A stretch of 64,000 nt of DNA from an uncultured Duncaniella sp. GTDB taxonomy: Bacteria; Bacteroidota; Bacteroidia; Bacteroidales; Muribaculaceae. Where the stretch lies: NCBI GenBank assembly GCA_910576785.1, contig CAJTJG010000013.1:1-64000 (forward strand), given 5' to 3'. A program made the translations under genes and the position numbers. This document shows positions 23,833 through 33,000 of this stretch, piece after piece. Within the stretch, counting starts at the first letter, position 1; each line of letters starts with the position of its first letter. The notes beneath the pieces are model-generated. The model made no database searches. It was not told the origin of the DNA and worked only from the letters and a program-made list of their open reading frames with translations.

Positions 23833-26280
23833 ATGAAATACCTGATAATAGGCGGAGTGGCCGGAGGTGCCACAGCCGCGGCAAGAATAAGAAGGCTCAC
23901 AGAGGAGGCGGAAATAATCCTTTTTGAAAAAGGTGAGTATATATCGTATGCCAACTGCGGCCTACCTTACTATATAGGTGGAGTCATCGCTGAGAGAGAG
24001 AAATTGCTCGTTCAGACACCCGAAAGTTTCGGCAAGCGGTTCAATATCGATGTCAGGATCAATTCGGAAGTCATCTCAATCGATCCGGTGGCAAAGACCG
24101 TCACAGTGACAGCTCCTGATGGGACACAGTACAAGGAGAGCTATGACCGTCTGCTTCTCTCGCCCGGAGCATCGCCGGTACGTCCTCCACTGCCTGGGAT
24201 TGACAGTGAGGGTATATTCACTCTGCGCAATGTCGCAGATACGGATATGATAAAAGCATATGTCAACTCCGGAAATGTAAGACGGGCAGTGATCGTAGGC
24301 GGAGGATTCATCGGTCTGGAGATGGCCGAGAACCTCAGTCATGCCGGTGCGGAAGTGGCAGTGGTGGAGATGGCGCCACAGGTCATGGCTCCTATCGACT
24401 ACTCCATGGCGCAGATTGTCCATGAACATCTTCAGGAGAAGGGCGTAAGGCTATATCTGGAGACTGCCGTAGCGTCATTCGAGAGAAATGATGACGGCAT
24501 AGAGATACATTTTGCCGACGGTAGGAAAATCTCAGCCGACATGGTGATACTTTCCATAGGCGTAAGACCAAATACATCGCTTGCATCATCGGCCGGACTG
24601 GAGATCGGGCCAATGCGCGGGATCAAGGTGGATGAATATCTGCGTACCTCTGACAAAAACATTTACGCCGTAGGCGATGCCATCGAATATATACATCCGA
24701 TAACAGGAAAACCATGGCTGAACTATCTTGCCGGACCGGCAAACCGTCAGGCCCGCATTGTGGCTGACAATATGGTAATGGGCGACACCACCAGATATGA
24801 AGGTGCGATCGGCACATCCATAGCCAAAGTGTTTGATATGACAGTTGCCGCCACGGGTCTACCCGCAAAGCGTCTGAAAAGTGACGGGATCGGATATCTT
24901 TCAGCCACAATACATCCGTCATCACACGCAGGATACTATCCCGATGCTTTGCCTATGACCATAAAGGTGGTTTTCTCACCATCCGACGGCAAGCTGCTCG
25001 GCGCTCAGATAGTAGGCTACGACGGCGTGGACAAACGTATCGACATTCTGGCCCAGATAATAAAGTCGGGCGGGACAGTGACGGATCTCACGAAGATCGA
25101 ACAGGCCTATGCCCCACCCTTCTCCTCGGCAAAGGATCCTGTGGCCCTTGCCGGATATGTGGCAGGAAATATTCTCTCAGGAAAGATGAAACCCATATAC
25201 TGGCGCGAACTCAAGGATGCAAAGCCAGGAGAATATACTCTTATCGATGTCCGGACAGCTATGGAGTTTGCCACCGGCGCTCTCCCCGGAGCGATCAACG
25301 TACCACTCGACTCTATGCGCGACCATTTGGGAGAGATTCCGTCAGACCGTCCCATAGTGCTGTATTGTGGTGTAGGTCTGCGCGGATATCTCGCCTCCAA
25401 CATCCTGCGGCAAAACGGATTCGCTGACGTCAGAAACCTGATCGGTGGAATAAAGACCTTCCGCACAGCCACAGCCCCCGTTGCACTCCCTGCTCCGTTT
25501 AGCGGCAACAGAACCGATAAAAAACCGGACGACAATAGCGCCGGACGTGAGACTACAGTAAAAATCGACGCATGCGGACTTTCATGTCCCGGCCCGATAA
25601 TGAAATTGAAAGAAGCTGTAGGCCGCATGTCACCGGGGCAGAATCTGGAAGTCATATCCACCGATCCGGGCTTTGCCCGCGATGCCGAAGCCTGGTGTCA
25701 ATCAACCGGCAACAGATTCATATCCACCGAATCATCCGCCGGTAAATACCGTGTAGTGGTGGAGCGCGGCCTTTCAAAGACAGCCGGACAGGTCAACCTG
25801 GCAACAACGGGACGCGACAAGACATTCGTGCTATTCAGCGACGACCTTGACAAAGCCCTCGCCACATTCGTATTGGCCAACGGTGCGGCGGCCACAGGAG
25901 AGAAAGTATCGATATTCTTCACGTTCTGGGGTCTCAATGCCATCAAGAAAGCCACAAAGCCAAAAGTAAAGAAAGATATCTTCGGACGAATGTTCTCATT
26001 CATGCTCCCCTCTGACTCACGGTCGCTGAAACTATCTAAAATGAACATGCTCGGAGCCGGAAGCAGGATGATGCGCTATGTCATGAAGCATAAGAACATA
26101 GCGAGCCTCGAGCAACTGCGCGATGCTGCAGTGGCAAACGGCGTGGAGTTTATAGCCTGCCAGATGTCGATGGATGTGATGGGAATAGACCGCGGGGAAC
26201 TTCTCGACAATGTGACCATCGGTGGTGTGGCTACCTACATGAACCGCACGGACAGCGCGAACCTCAATCTGTTCATATGA
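23833..26280 (+). CDS. CoA-disulfide-reductase/rhodanese/TusA/DsrE four-domain fusion
   Basis: This is a cytosolic protein of 815 residues with four sulfur or redox modules. Residues 1-440 form a FAD/NAD(P)H pyridine nucleotide-disulfide oxidoreductase of the CoA disulfide reductase type (GGVAGGATAAARIRRL dinucleotide motif, active Cys42 in YANCGLPYY). Residues about 452-550 are a rhodanese domain with Cys512 in LYCGVGLRG. Residues about 568-640 are a TusA/SirA domain with CPGP at Cys585. Residues about 655-815 form a DsrE/F-like domain. The likely role is reduction of disulfides or persulfides and sulfur relay, possibly in peroxide or polysulfide stress. Its divergence from oxyR supports a redox-stress role. 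The exact substrate is not shown by the sequence. Confidence 0.92.
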   Translation: MKYLIIGGVAGGATAAARIRRLTEEAEIILFEKGEYISYANCGLPYYIGGVIAEREKLLVQTPESFGKRFNIDVRINSEVISIDPVAKTVTVTAPDGTQYKESYDRLLLSPGASPVRPPLPGIDSEGIFTLRNVADTDMIKAYVNSGNVRRAVIVGGGFIGLEMAENLSHAGAEVAVVEMAPQVMAPIDYSMAQIVHEHLQEKGVRLYLETAVASFERNDDGIEIHFADGRKISADMVILSIGVRPNTSLASSAGLEIGPMRGIKVDEYLRTSDKNIYAVGDAIEYIHPITGKPWLNYLAGPANRQARIVADNMVMGDTTRYEGAIGTSIAKVFDMTVAATGLPAKRLKSDGIGYLSATIHPSSHAGYYPDALPMTIKVVFSPSDGKLLGAQIVGYDGVDKRIDILAQIIKSGGTVTDLTKIEQAYAPPFSSAKDPVALAGYVAGNILSGKMKPIYWRELKDAKPGEYTLIDVRTAMEFATGALPGAINVPLDSMRDHLGEIPSDRPIVLYCGVGLRGYLASNILRQNGFADVRNLIGGIKTFRTATAPVALPAPFSGNRTDKKPDDNSAGRETTVKIDACGLSCPGPIMKLKEAVGRMSPGQNLEVISTDPGFARDAEAWCQSTGNRFISTESSAGKYRVVVERGLSKTAGQVNLATTGRDKTFVLFSDDLDKALATFVLANGAAATGEKVSIFFTFWGLNAIKKATKPKVKKDIFGRMFSFMLPSDSRSLKLSKMNMLGAGSRMMRYVMKHKNIASLEQLRDAAVANGVEFIACQMSMDVMGIDRGELLDNVTIGGVATYMNRTDSANLNLFI

Positions 26281-26326
26281 GAATAACTGCCTGAAATTAA
26301 GCAATGTGACGGCATATCAAAATATT

Positions 26327-26384
26327 GCATGATACAGAAGTCCCTATAACGCGTTTCCGCGTTATAGGGACTTCTGTATCATGC
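26327..26384. terminator. Perfect 27-bp stem-loop between convergent genes
   Basis: Positions 26327-26353 and 26358-26384 are exact reverse complements around a TTTC loop. It lies between the 3' ends of the fusion gene (26280) and the minus-strand gene ending at 26404. The long uninterrupted stem would act in both directions; no U-run follows on either side. Confidence 0.72.
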
Positions 26385-26403
26385 TAAGTTATCTTATGTT
26401 ATT

Positions 26404-27741
26404 TCAGTTGCGGGGTATGGTGGGGTTGCGACGGGAACGGATAGTCTTTATGACAGGAAGTTTGCGGGCAGGAGCCTCAAACTTCGGATCATAGATAGAC
26501 CACTCGGCATCGGGATCGGTATTGAAGTTGACACGCATTGTGGTGCGATTACCATCCTTGTCCTTGGCATAGATCAGAATGGCCTGCCATGTGTTGGGTA
26601 CACCGGTCTGCTCGAATGTATATTCACCGAGAGTATTGATCTCACGGGTGATGTCGATGGCATCGCCTCCGGAAGCGATCTCATAGTATTTATAGCCATC
26701 GTTGATACGGTCGTCCACAGTATTCTCATCAAGCATGCGAACATAAGCCTCCTCCACGTTGGAGGGTGTGATCTCGAAGTTGAGCTTCACCCGTCCGATC
26801 GACTTCTCCTTATCCCATATCTTGATCTGCGGACCCTCGGCGGCTGTGCCCTCATATTTCACCGTGATCTCTCGGTCAAGGCTGTCACCGTTCTTATCAT
26901 ATGCGCGTATGTAGAGGATATACTCGCCGGAGTCATTGACAGGCCATGTGGCATTCTCCACACCCGGACGAAGCTCGCCGTCGCCCTGAAGGGTCTCGAG
27001 CGAGAATCTCTGACCGAATGTGCCAAGGAGGAAGTCAAGGCCGTAGGCCTGGCGGTACAATTCCATACCTTCCTTGTAGCCCCATGTGGTCACTACATAG
27101 AGGATGTCGTCACTACCGGTGATATTGAAGGCCGTACCCTCCTCGTTGAAACGTTTGAACGAAACATCGAGTGTGGCCTGGCTCTGAGCCGGGGCTTGGG
27201 TCTCGAGAGTGTCGTAGACAAACAGATCGAGTGGCTCCTGCGACGAGGCATCTATCTCCCATGCGCAAAGATAGTATTTTGTGCCGGGGGTCACGTTGAA
27301 GCGCATGCCGGTACCATCCTCCTGATAGTCGGTCTGGGTGAATGTGCGTGTACCTGCGCTGACGAAAGCGTTGGTGCTCAGCGATAGCTTAAGGCAGTAT
27401 TCTCGTGACTCATCGTCGAGATTTTCGATCATGTCGCCAAACATATCCATGGCCACATAATTTGCCTCATAATAGGAGATGATGTTATGGGCATAAGCCG
27501 TATAGTCGTTGACGGTGTTGATGGTGTAGGTGACGGTGTTTTTGCCGGTCTTGTCAACATTGAGCCAGATGTTGGAATCGGTGACATCCTGAGGAAGGGT
27601 GAATGTGGCGTAGTCCACATCCTCTACATTGTACTTACCCACCACGCGATCCCCCTTCACGAGATACATGGTTTCCGACTGTGCTGAGGCGCTCAGCGAG
27701 GCAAGTGCAAGCGCGGCTGTGATGAATATATTTTTTTTCAT
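26404..27741 (-). CDS. Secreted protein of unknown function
   Basis: I do not recognise this protein of 445 residues. It has a clear Sec signal peptide (MKKNIFITAALALASLSASAQ). Residues 22-55 (MYLVKGDRVVGKYNVEDVDYATF) resemble the segment at the start of many Bacteroidales secreted proteins. The rest looks like beta-sandwich, Ig- or fibronectin-like repeats (EYILYIRAYDKNGDSL and WQAILIYAKDKDGNRTTMRVN are similar strands). The C-terminus is basic (KTIRSRRNPTIPRN). It follows the small sorting-tail protein gene by 3 nt on the same strand, so the two are almost certainly co-expressed. Surface or periplasmic location is inferred. Confidence 0.75.
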   Translation of the reverse strand: MKKNIFITAALALASLSASAQSETMYLVKGDRVVGKYNVEDVDYATFTLPQDVTDSNIWLNVDKTGKNTVTYTINTVNDYTAYAHNIISYYEANYVAMDMFGDMIENLDDESREYCLKLSLSTNAFVSAGTRTFTQTDYQEDGTGMRFNVTPGTKYYLCAWEIDASSQEPLDLFVYDTLETQAPAQSQATLDVSFKRFNEEGTAFNITGSDDILYVVTTWGYKEGMELYRQAYGLDFLLGTFGQRFSLETLQGDGELRPGVENATWPVNDSGEYILYIRAYDKNGDSLDREITVKYEGTAAEGPQIKIWDKEKSIGRVKLNFEITPSNVEEAYVRMLDENTVDDRINDGYKYYEIASGGDAIDITREINTLGEYTFEQTGVPNTWQAILIYAKDKDGNRTTMRVNFNTDPDAEWSIYDPKFEAPARKLPVIKTIRSRRNPTIPRN

Positions 27742-27744
27742 GTG

Positions 27745-28230
27745 TTATTCTTTGATGAGTTTTACGGAATGGTTGTCCACATGCAGGATGTATATACCTG
27801 CCTGAAGCTGACTGAGGTCGATTGATGCAGTACCATCGGCTGATGCAACGGTCTGGATCCTCAACGCCCCGCCCATATCGTGGATGGTGATGGGAGTCTC
27901 AGGGTTGGCTCCGCTGACATTTACGTCCGATGCGGTGCGAGTGGGCCATACGGCAATCTCACCTGGCGACGTAATGGAAGCAATGGCCGAACGGTCGGCG
28001 CCAATGAGTACTCGGTCGAGATCGTCATATGACGTCTCTGTCCTGGAGCCGTTCTTGCCCAACAGGACGATGCCTCCGGTATTGATCTCCATGCGGTCCA
28101 CTTCCGGAAGTATCAGCTCCTTCTGTGTGCCATCCTTGGAGATCACCACCACACTTTTGTCGGCGGCTCCGCTGACGGCCGGCGCTGCCATGGCCACAGT
28201 GACAAGGATTGATTTGATAATGTAGTTCAT
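27745..28230 (-). CDS. Small secreted protein made mostly of a T9SS-type sorting tail
   Basis: The 161-residue product has a signal peptide (MNYIIKSILVTVAMAAPAVSGA). A segment like that of its downstream neighbour follows (VVVISKDGTQKELILPEVDRMEI). From about residue 90 to the end it resembles a type A (Por secretion tail) C-terminal domain (ITIHDMGGALRIQTV and LQAGIYILHVDNHSVKLIKE). No separate functional domain is left, so it may be an accessory or decoy partner of the 26404-27741 protein. It lies 18 nt after the M3 peptidase gene. The sorting-domain call is by pattern; whether the organism has a type IX system cannot be judged from this window. Confidence 0.72.
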   Translation of the reverse strand: MNYIIKSILVTVAMAAPAVSGAADKSVVVISKDGTQKELILPEVDRMEINTGGIVLLGKNGSRTETSYDDLDRVLIGADRSAIASITSPGEIAVWPTRTASDVNVSGANPETPITIHDMGGALRIQTVASADGTASIDLSQLQAGIYILHVDNHSVKLIKE

Positions 28231-28248
28231 ACTATGATTTTATGTGTA

Positions 28249-30372
28249 TCAGTCTTTTTTGTTGATATCCTCGGGGATATGCGTGCGGGTCTTTATGCCA
28301 TCGCGCTCGAGAAGGGCGTCGATTGTGGCATCATGTCCGCGGAAACGGCGGTAGAGGAGCGCCGGATCCTCGGTGCCACCCTTGGTGAGGATATTTTTGC
28401 GGAACGAGTCGGCTGTCTCGCTATCAAATATACCATGCTCCTTGAAATGTGCGAATGCATCGGCATCAAGCACCTCAGCCCATTTGTAGCTGTAATAACC
28501 GGCGGCATATCCTCCGGCAAAAATATGGCTGAACGTGGTTGAGCTCATGGCTCCCTCTATCGGATCGAACATGGCAACCGAGGCGCCGGCCTCTGTCTCA
28601 AACTTTGCGGCATCGTCCACAGGGGATGTGATGGTATGCCAGGCCATGTCGATGAGGCCGAAGTTGAGCTGACGCAGACATGCGTAGGCAGCTCCAAACT
28701 GCGAGGAGGCTATGATGCGGTCCACAAGTTCGGCAGGAATGGGCTCACCTGTCTGATAGTGACGTGCGAAACCATCAAGAAATTCCTTTTCGGTGAGATA
28801 GTTCTCGTTGAACTGCGAGGGGAGCTCCACGAAGTCGCGGAGCACATTGGTACCGGCCAGCGAAGCATATTTTGTATTGGCAAGCAGGCCGTGCAGTCCA
28901 TGGCCGAACTCATGGAGGAAGGTCTCGACCTCGTAGGGGGTGAGCAGCGATGGCTTGGATCCGGTTGGCTTGGTGAAGTTCATCACAATGGTGATGTGAG
29001 GACGAGAATTTACGCCCTCAGCCGTGGTCTCCTGACCCTTGAACTCGGTCATCCACGCACCGGGACGCTTCGATGAGCGAGGGAAAAAGTCAGTGTATAT
29101 CACTCCGAGATAGCTGCCATCCTTGTCCTTCACATCGAAAGCGGTGACATCGGGATGATATACAGGGATAGCGGTATTCTTCTCGAATGTCAGGCCATAG
29201 AGACGTGTGGCCAGACCGAACACTCCGTCGATAACGTTGTTAAGCTCGAAATACGGGCGTAACTCCTCCTCGTTGTAGCTGTACTTGGCATTCTTAAGCT
29301 TGTTGGCATAGAATGAATAGTCCCAAGGCATGATCTTGACGGGATGACCCTCGATGGAGGTAGCGAAGTCGGTCAATTCCTTGAACTCGGCTTCCTGAGC
29401 AGGACGGTAGGCATCGCGCAGGGAATTGAGCAGCGTATAGACATTTTTCGGATTGGCGGCCATAGTAGTGGCCAGAGAGTAGTCCGCATAGGTCTTATAT
29501 CCGAGCAGATTGGCGAGTTTGAGGCGAGTCTCGGCGATCTCCTTCATAACAGGTATATTGTTGTACTCTCCCTGACGGTTGCGCCCATTGTAGAGACGGT
29601 ACATCTTCTCTCTCAGATCAGGACGCTCGCTGTACTTGATGAACGCCGTATAGACGGGCTGGTCGAGGGTGAAAAGATATTCGCCTTCGCGCCCCTTCTC
29701 GCGTGCTGCCTGGGCCGCAGCCTCCACCGAGCTTTCAGGGAGGCCGGCAAGATCGTCGGCGGAGAGCCATACCTCATAGGTATTCATCTCTTTGAGTACA
29801 TTCTGCCCGAAAAGAGTGGTAAGCTCGCTCAGACGGCTGGACAGTTTGCTATAGGTCTCGCGGTCAGCACCCTCAAGAAGAGCACCGTTGCGGGTAAATG
29901 ATTCGTATGTACGCTTGAGCAGGGTCTTGTCCTCCGGGTCCAGACGGGTGGTGTCGGCGCTGTCATGCACAGCCTTGACACGCTTCCACAATCCCTCGTT
30001 CAGCGATATGGAGGTGGAATAGTCGGACAAGCGAGGTGTGATCTTCATGGAAAGTTCCATCATGGCATCGTCACTGAGGGACGACAGGAGCGGATAGAAG
30101 ACATTAAGCACTCTGTCAAGATCACGACCAGAGCGTTCGAGTGCCACGATAGTGTTCTCGAATGTCGGTGCGTCGGGGTTGGCCACGATTTTGTCAACAC
30201 CCTCCAGACCGAGCTTGATGCCACGGTCAATGGCAGGCTCGTAGTCGGCCACGGTGATGCGGTCAAACGGAGGAGTGCCGTGGGGTGTGCCCGAGAACTC
30301 CTCGAAAAACGGATTCTGTGCTTGGCTCATAATGCTTGTAGCGGCAATGGCCGCGATAATGGTTTTGCGCAT
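28249..30372 (-). CDS. dcp: M3-family zinc metallopeptidase (peptidyl-dipeptidase Dcp)
   Basis: This enzyme removes C-terminal dipeptides from oligopeptides. The 707-residue product begins with a signal peptide (MRKTIIAAIAATSIMSQA), so it is exported, most likely to the periplasm. The M3 zinc motif HEFGHGLHGLL is at about residue 487, followed by the downstream ligand region typical of the family (FVELPSQFNENYL). The length matches Dcp/OpdA enzymes. It follows the TPR protein gene by 32 nt and precedes the small sorting-tail protein by 18 nt, forming part of a four-gene minus-strand run. Confidence 0.93.
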   Translation of the reverse strand: MRKTIIAAIAATSIMSQAQNPFFEEFSGTPHGTPPFDRITVADYEPAIDRGIKLGLEGVDKIVANPDAPTFENTIVALERSGRDLDRVLNVFYPLLSSLSDDAMMELSMKITPRLSDYSTSISLNEGLWKRVKAVHDSADTTRLDPEDKTLLKRTYESFTRNGALLEGADRETYSKLSSRLSELTTLFGQNVLKEMNTYEVWLSADDLAGLPESSVEAAAQAAREKGREGEYLFTLDQPVYTAFIKYSERPDLREKMYRLYNGRNRQGEYNNIPVMKEIAETRLKLANLLGYKTYADYSLATTMAANPKNVYTLLNSLRDAYRPAQEAEFKELTDFATSIEGHPVKIMPWDYSFYANKLKNAKYSYNEEELRPYFELNNVIDGVFGLATRLYGLTFEKNTAIPVYHPDVTAFDVKDKDGSYLGVIYTDFFPRSSKRPGAWMTEFKGQETTAEGVNSRPHITIVMNFTKPTGSKPSLLTPYEVETFLHEFGHGLHGLLANTKYASLAGTNVLRDFVELPSQFNENYLTEKEFLDGFARHYQTGEPIPAELVDRIIASSQFGAAYACLRQLNFGLIDMAWHTITSPVDDAAKFETEAGASVAMFDPIEGAMSSTTFSHIFAGGYAAGYYSYKWAEVLDADAFAHFKEHGIFDSETADSFRKNILTKGGTEDPALLYRRFRGHDATIDALLERDGIKTRTHIPEDINKKD

Positions 30373-30404
30373 TTGTGTAGTATATATGACTGTGTATATT
30401 TCTG

Positions 30405-32618
30405 TTATAGATTACTTCCCTGCCCTTTGGCCAGAGACAGGGCCTTGTCTGTGACTATAGCGAGCAGGCGCGGAGAAATTCCGGCAAAGGCTGCTATAGT
30501 GCATCTGTCTGATTCGAGTTCACTCAGGAATGCCCTTGTGTCGAAGTCCCTACCTGCTATAGACCGGGCATACAGCGCGGCAGCCTCTCCGGGGTGACCG
30601 GTGAGAAGCTGTAGATGGCCGGCATTCAGCAGATCGGTAGGCGTGGGTGTGGATGACGACATAAGGATATCGGTGTATTTGGCACAACGGTCATAGTCGG
30701 CACCCAGAAGCGTACACCACACTATGGCCCGTATGGACTTCTCGCTGCTGTTACCGAGAAATTCAGCCTTGAAAAGATATTGGAGAGCCTCGTCATAGCG
30801 TCTGAGTTTGACAAGTGACAGACCGATATTGAGCGCGAGTCTGTCATCATCTGGCTTAGTGACGGCCAGAGTCTTGTAATAGTCCACGGCTTTTTCCCAA
30901 TTGCCTATAGCGCGATGACAGGCAGCCAGACGCCGCATGGTCCACCGGCTTTCGGCATTCAGAAGTTCACTCTGCTCGTAGTGATCTATCGCTCCGGCAT
31001 AGTCACCGATAGCCTGACGGCAATATCCCATCTTCTGATATAGCGGTACCGAGGGGGGGATCATGCATGAGAGACGCAGCAAGGTATCGTAAGCGTCGGT
31101 GTAGTACTTGCGTTTGAAATAGAATTCGCCTATCAGAGACAGCGTGTCGGCATCATCGAATATCGGGGCGAGAAGCGGCAATCCCGGCAGATTAAGTCCG
31201 GAGGCAAACGGATCGGTAAACTCACCCTTACGCCGGAAGAGTTTGAAGAATCGGTATAGATCCCTCACATACGATGCGGCTATTGCCTCGCGCTCGCGTG
31301 GAGCCGTCTGTAGGCTGGAGAGCCTCATCTGTTCGAGCTGCTCGGCCTGCATACGCAACTGTCCGGTCATCATCTGCCGTTGCGACTCGGGTAGCTGGGC
31401 CAACGAAAGCACCATCGAGTACTTATCATTATCGCACAGCATGGGGACTGACCCGGTCATAGTACACAGCGAGGAGACCGTTGGATCTTCCTCTGCCATA
31501 ATGATGGAGTGTGACTCGTGGAATGGGAGAAACCAATTGGCGATATCGTTGAAAAACGGGAAAGTCTTCAGCCTGCTGAATGTGGCCATCATCACGTCTC
31601 CCCCATCCTCCTGCAACTCCTGCAGTTCCTTAAGTCTGTCGGCCACCCCCGACTTCTCGAGCATCTCGGCCCATTCGGGGTTCTCCTCCATAGCCTCGGG
31701 ATCAACCTGTGTATGGCGCAGTTTCTCTATCTCCGGACGTAGTTTCATCATCTCGGGTATCACCTCTTCGGTGAATTTGCGGGTGATGCGTTCGGTGTCG
31801 CGCGAACGGATGAACTGCATGTTCACCATCCTCACGTCATCCTCCCATCCGTCCTTATCGGTCAGAAGGGCAAATCTTGCAGCCAGACGGTGGCTCATGG
31901 GGCGATCACGGTGGATCCACATGGCAGTAAGCAGTCCGCACAGACTTCTTACCGCTGCCTCGGCATCCTGGCCGTCGGCATATATATCCATCAGCAGTCG
32001 CATGCGGTTCTCATCATACCACTCAAGCAAGCCAAGAGTCACGGCACTAATGGCCAGAAGCTTGAAGTGTCGTGGCAGACCTGGGTCGGCCACAGCCTCA
32101 GCTATAAGGGCACTGTCGGCCACCGACATGGGAGCAAGTGTCCATACGCGGTTAAAAAAACGTTTTTCCACACTCTCAGCCGAGCGAGTGAGTCCGATGG
32201 AGGCCTCACGAGGGTTCTCGGTCAAGGCTGCCATAGACAGCTTGTTGACCAACTTACGGTATTCCTCCATCAGAAGAGCAGGAGCATTGGATGGCTCGGT
32301 AAGCTCGTAGCGGAGTGTATTGTAGTAAAGTGTAGGAGAGTCGGCCGTCAGGATCTGCCGGACCATCATGTCGGCAAGGGACCGCACACGACTTGCCAGA
32401 TCGGCATATGTGGCATCGAGACCGGGGTCAGGCAAACCACGAAGGGCATAGTCGGCCATCAGTCTGTATTCATCGCGTAACCTCTCCACATCGGCATAGA
32501 AGCTGCGCAAATGGGGAGCTGCGAGCATGGCATTGTCTATTAGACCGAAAGCTTCGCTCATCAGACCGGAGTAAAGATACTCTCCAAGTATTTTGATATT
32601 AAGTATGTCGGATGTCAT
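30405..32618 (-). CDS. TPR-repeat protein of unknown function
   Basis: This is a cytoplasmic protein of 737 residues without signal peptide or membrane segment. The N-terminal 450 residues are helical and unassigned. The C-terminal third (about 500-700) contains tetratricopeptide repeats (YDTLLRLSCMIPPSVPLYQKMGYC, AIDHYEQSELLNAESRWTMRRLA, KAVDYYKTLAVTKPDDDRLALN in pattern). Proteins of this kind in Bacteroidales usually appear as hypothetical TPR proteins. A -7 box lies only 6 nt upstream of the ATG, so its mRNA may be nearly leaderless. It heads the run TPR-dcp-sorting-tail-unknown. Confidence 0.8.
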   Translation of the reverse strand: MTSDILNIKILGEYLYSGLMSEAFGLIDNAMLAAPHLRSFYADVERLRDEYRLMADYALRGLPDPGLDATYADLASRVRSLADMMVRQILTADSPTLYYNTLRYELTEPSNAPALLMEEYRKLVNKLSMAALTENPREASIGLTRSAESVEKRFFNRVWTLAPMSVADSALIAEAVADPGLPRHFKLLAISAVTLGLLEWYDENRMRLLMDIYADGQDAEAAVRSLCGLLTAMWIHRDRPMSHRLAARFALLTDKDGWEDDVRMVNMQFIRSRDTERITRKFTEEVIPEMMKLRPEIEKLRHTQVDPEAMEENPEWAEMLEKSGVADRLKELQELQEDGGDVMMATFSRLKTFPFFNDIANWFLPFHESHSIIMAEEDPTVSSLCTMTGSVPMLCDNDKYSMVLSLAQLPESQRQMMTGQLRMQAEQLEQMRLSSLQTAPREREAIAASYVRDLYRFFKLFRRKGEFTDPFASGLNLPGLPLLAPIFDDADTLSLIGEFYFKRKYYTDAYDTLLRLSCMIPPSVPLYQKMGYCRQAIGDYAGAIDHYEQSELLNAESRWTMRRLAACHRAIGNWEKAVDYYKTLAVTKPDDDRLALNIGLSLVKLRRYDEALQYLFKAEFLGNSSEKSIRAIVWCTLLGADYDRCAKYTDILMSSSTPTPTDLLNAGHLQLLTGHPGEAAALYARSIAGRDFDTRAFLSELESDRCTIAAFAGISPRLLAIVTDKALSLAKGQGSNL

Positions 32619-32623
32619 TGTCT

Positions 32624-32632
32624 ACAAATTTA
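32624..32632 (-). promoter_or_regulatory. Candidate -7 box of the TPR-dcp operon
   Basis: TAAATTTGT on the minus strand matches TAnnTTTG. The nearest TTG is 24 nt upstream instead of 20. The start of transcription would fall at or next to the ATG at 32618. Confidence 0.45.
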
Positions 32633-32781
32633 CTGCCTTTCCGGCAAAAATCGTGCCAATATTCAATTATTTTTTTCTGAAGAAATAACGATTGAATCTC
32701 CTAAATTGCAAATTAATGTTAAAACCCATTGATGTTGCAGCATTGTGTTTTATTTGTAACACGCCTGTAACATCACTGAAC

Positions 32782-32790
32782 TACATTTGC
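32782..32790 (+). promoter_or_regulatory. Candidate -7 box of the small RNA
   Basis: TACATTTGC fits TAnnTTTG. A TTTG element is present at 32753-32756, but 25 nt away rather than about 20, so the promoter is imperfect. Confidence 0.45.
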
Positions 32791-32796
32791 ATCATG

Positions 32797-32954
32797 AAAC
32801 AAAACGCTCTCATATAGAGTGAGAGACTTGAAGATATACAATCAATACCATCAACACAAGAAATTACGGTTGCAAAAATAGTTTTTTAGTAGACAAAAAC
32901 CAAAACCATTATCGCATTTCAAGAGGGTTGTCGACCGACAACCCTCTGTTTTTT
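32797..32954 (+). ncRNA. Candidate small RNA of about 158 nt
   Basis: A -7 box ends at 32790 and a strong terminator ends at 32954, with no credible reading frame between them. Near the 5' end, CTCTCA can pair with TGAGAG (about 32806-32825). The middle is A/T-rich and probably single stranded. I cannot assign a family. Its size and independent position are compatible with a housekeeping or regulatory RNA such as a 6S-like RNA, but I see no diagnostic motif. Confidence 0.42.
32922..32954 (+). terminator. Strong rho-independent terminator
   Basis: AGAGGGTTGTC pairs perfectly with GACAACCCTCT around a GACC loop and is followed by GTTTTTT. No annotated plus-strand gene ends here, so it terminates an untranslated transcript. 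Confidence 0.85.
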
Positions 32955-33000
32955 CATACATAGGACTTGACGCACAAACCATGGCAATATATCAAAATAT

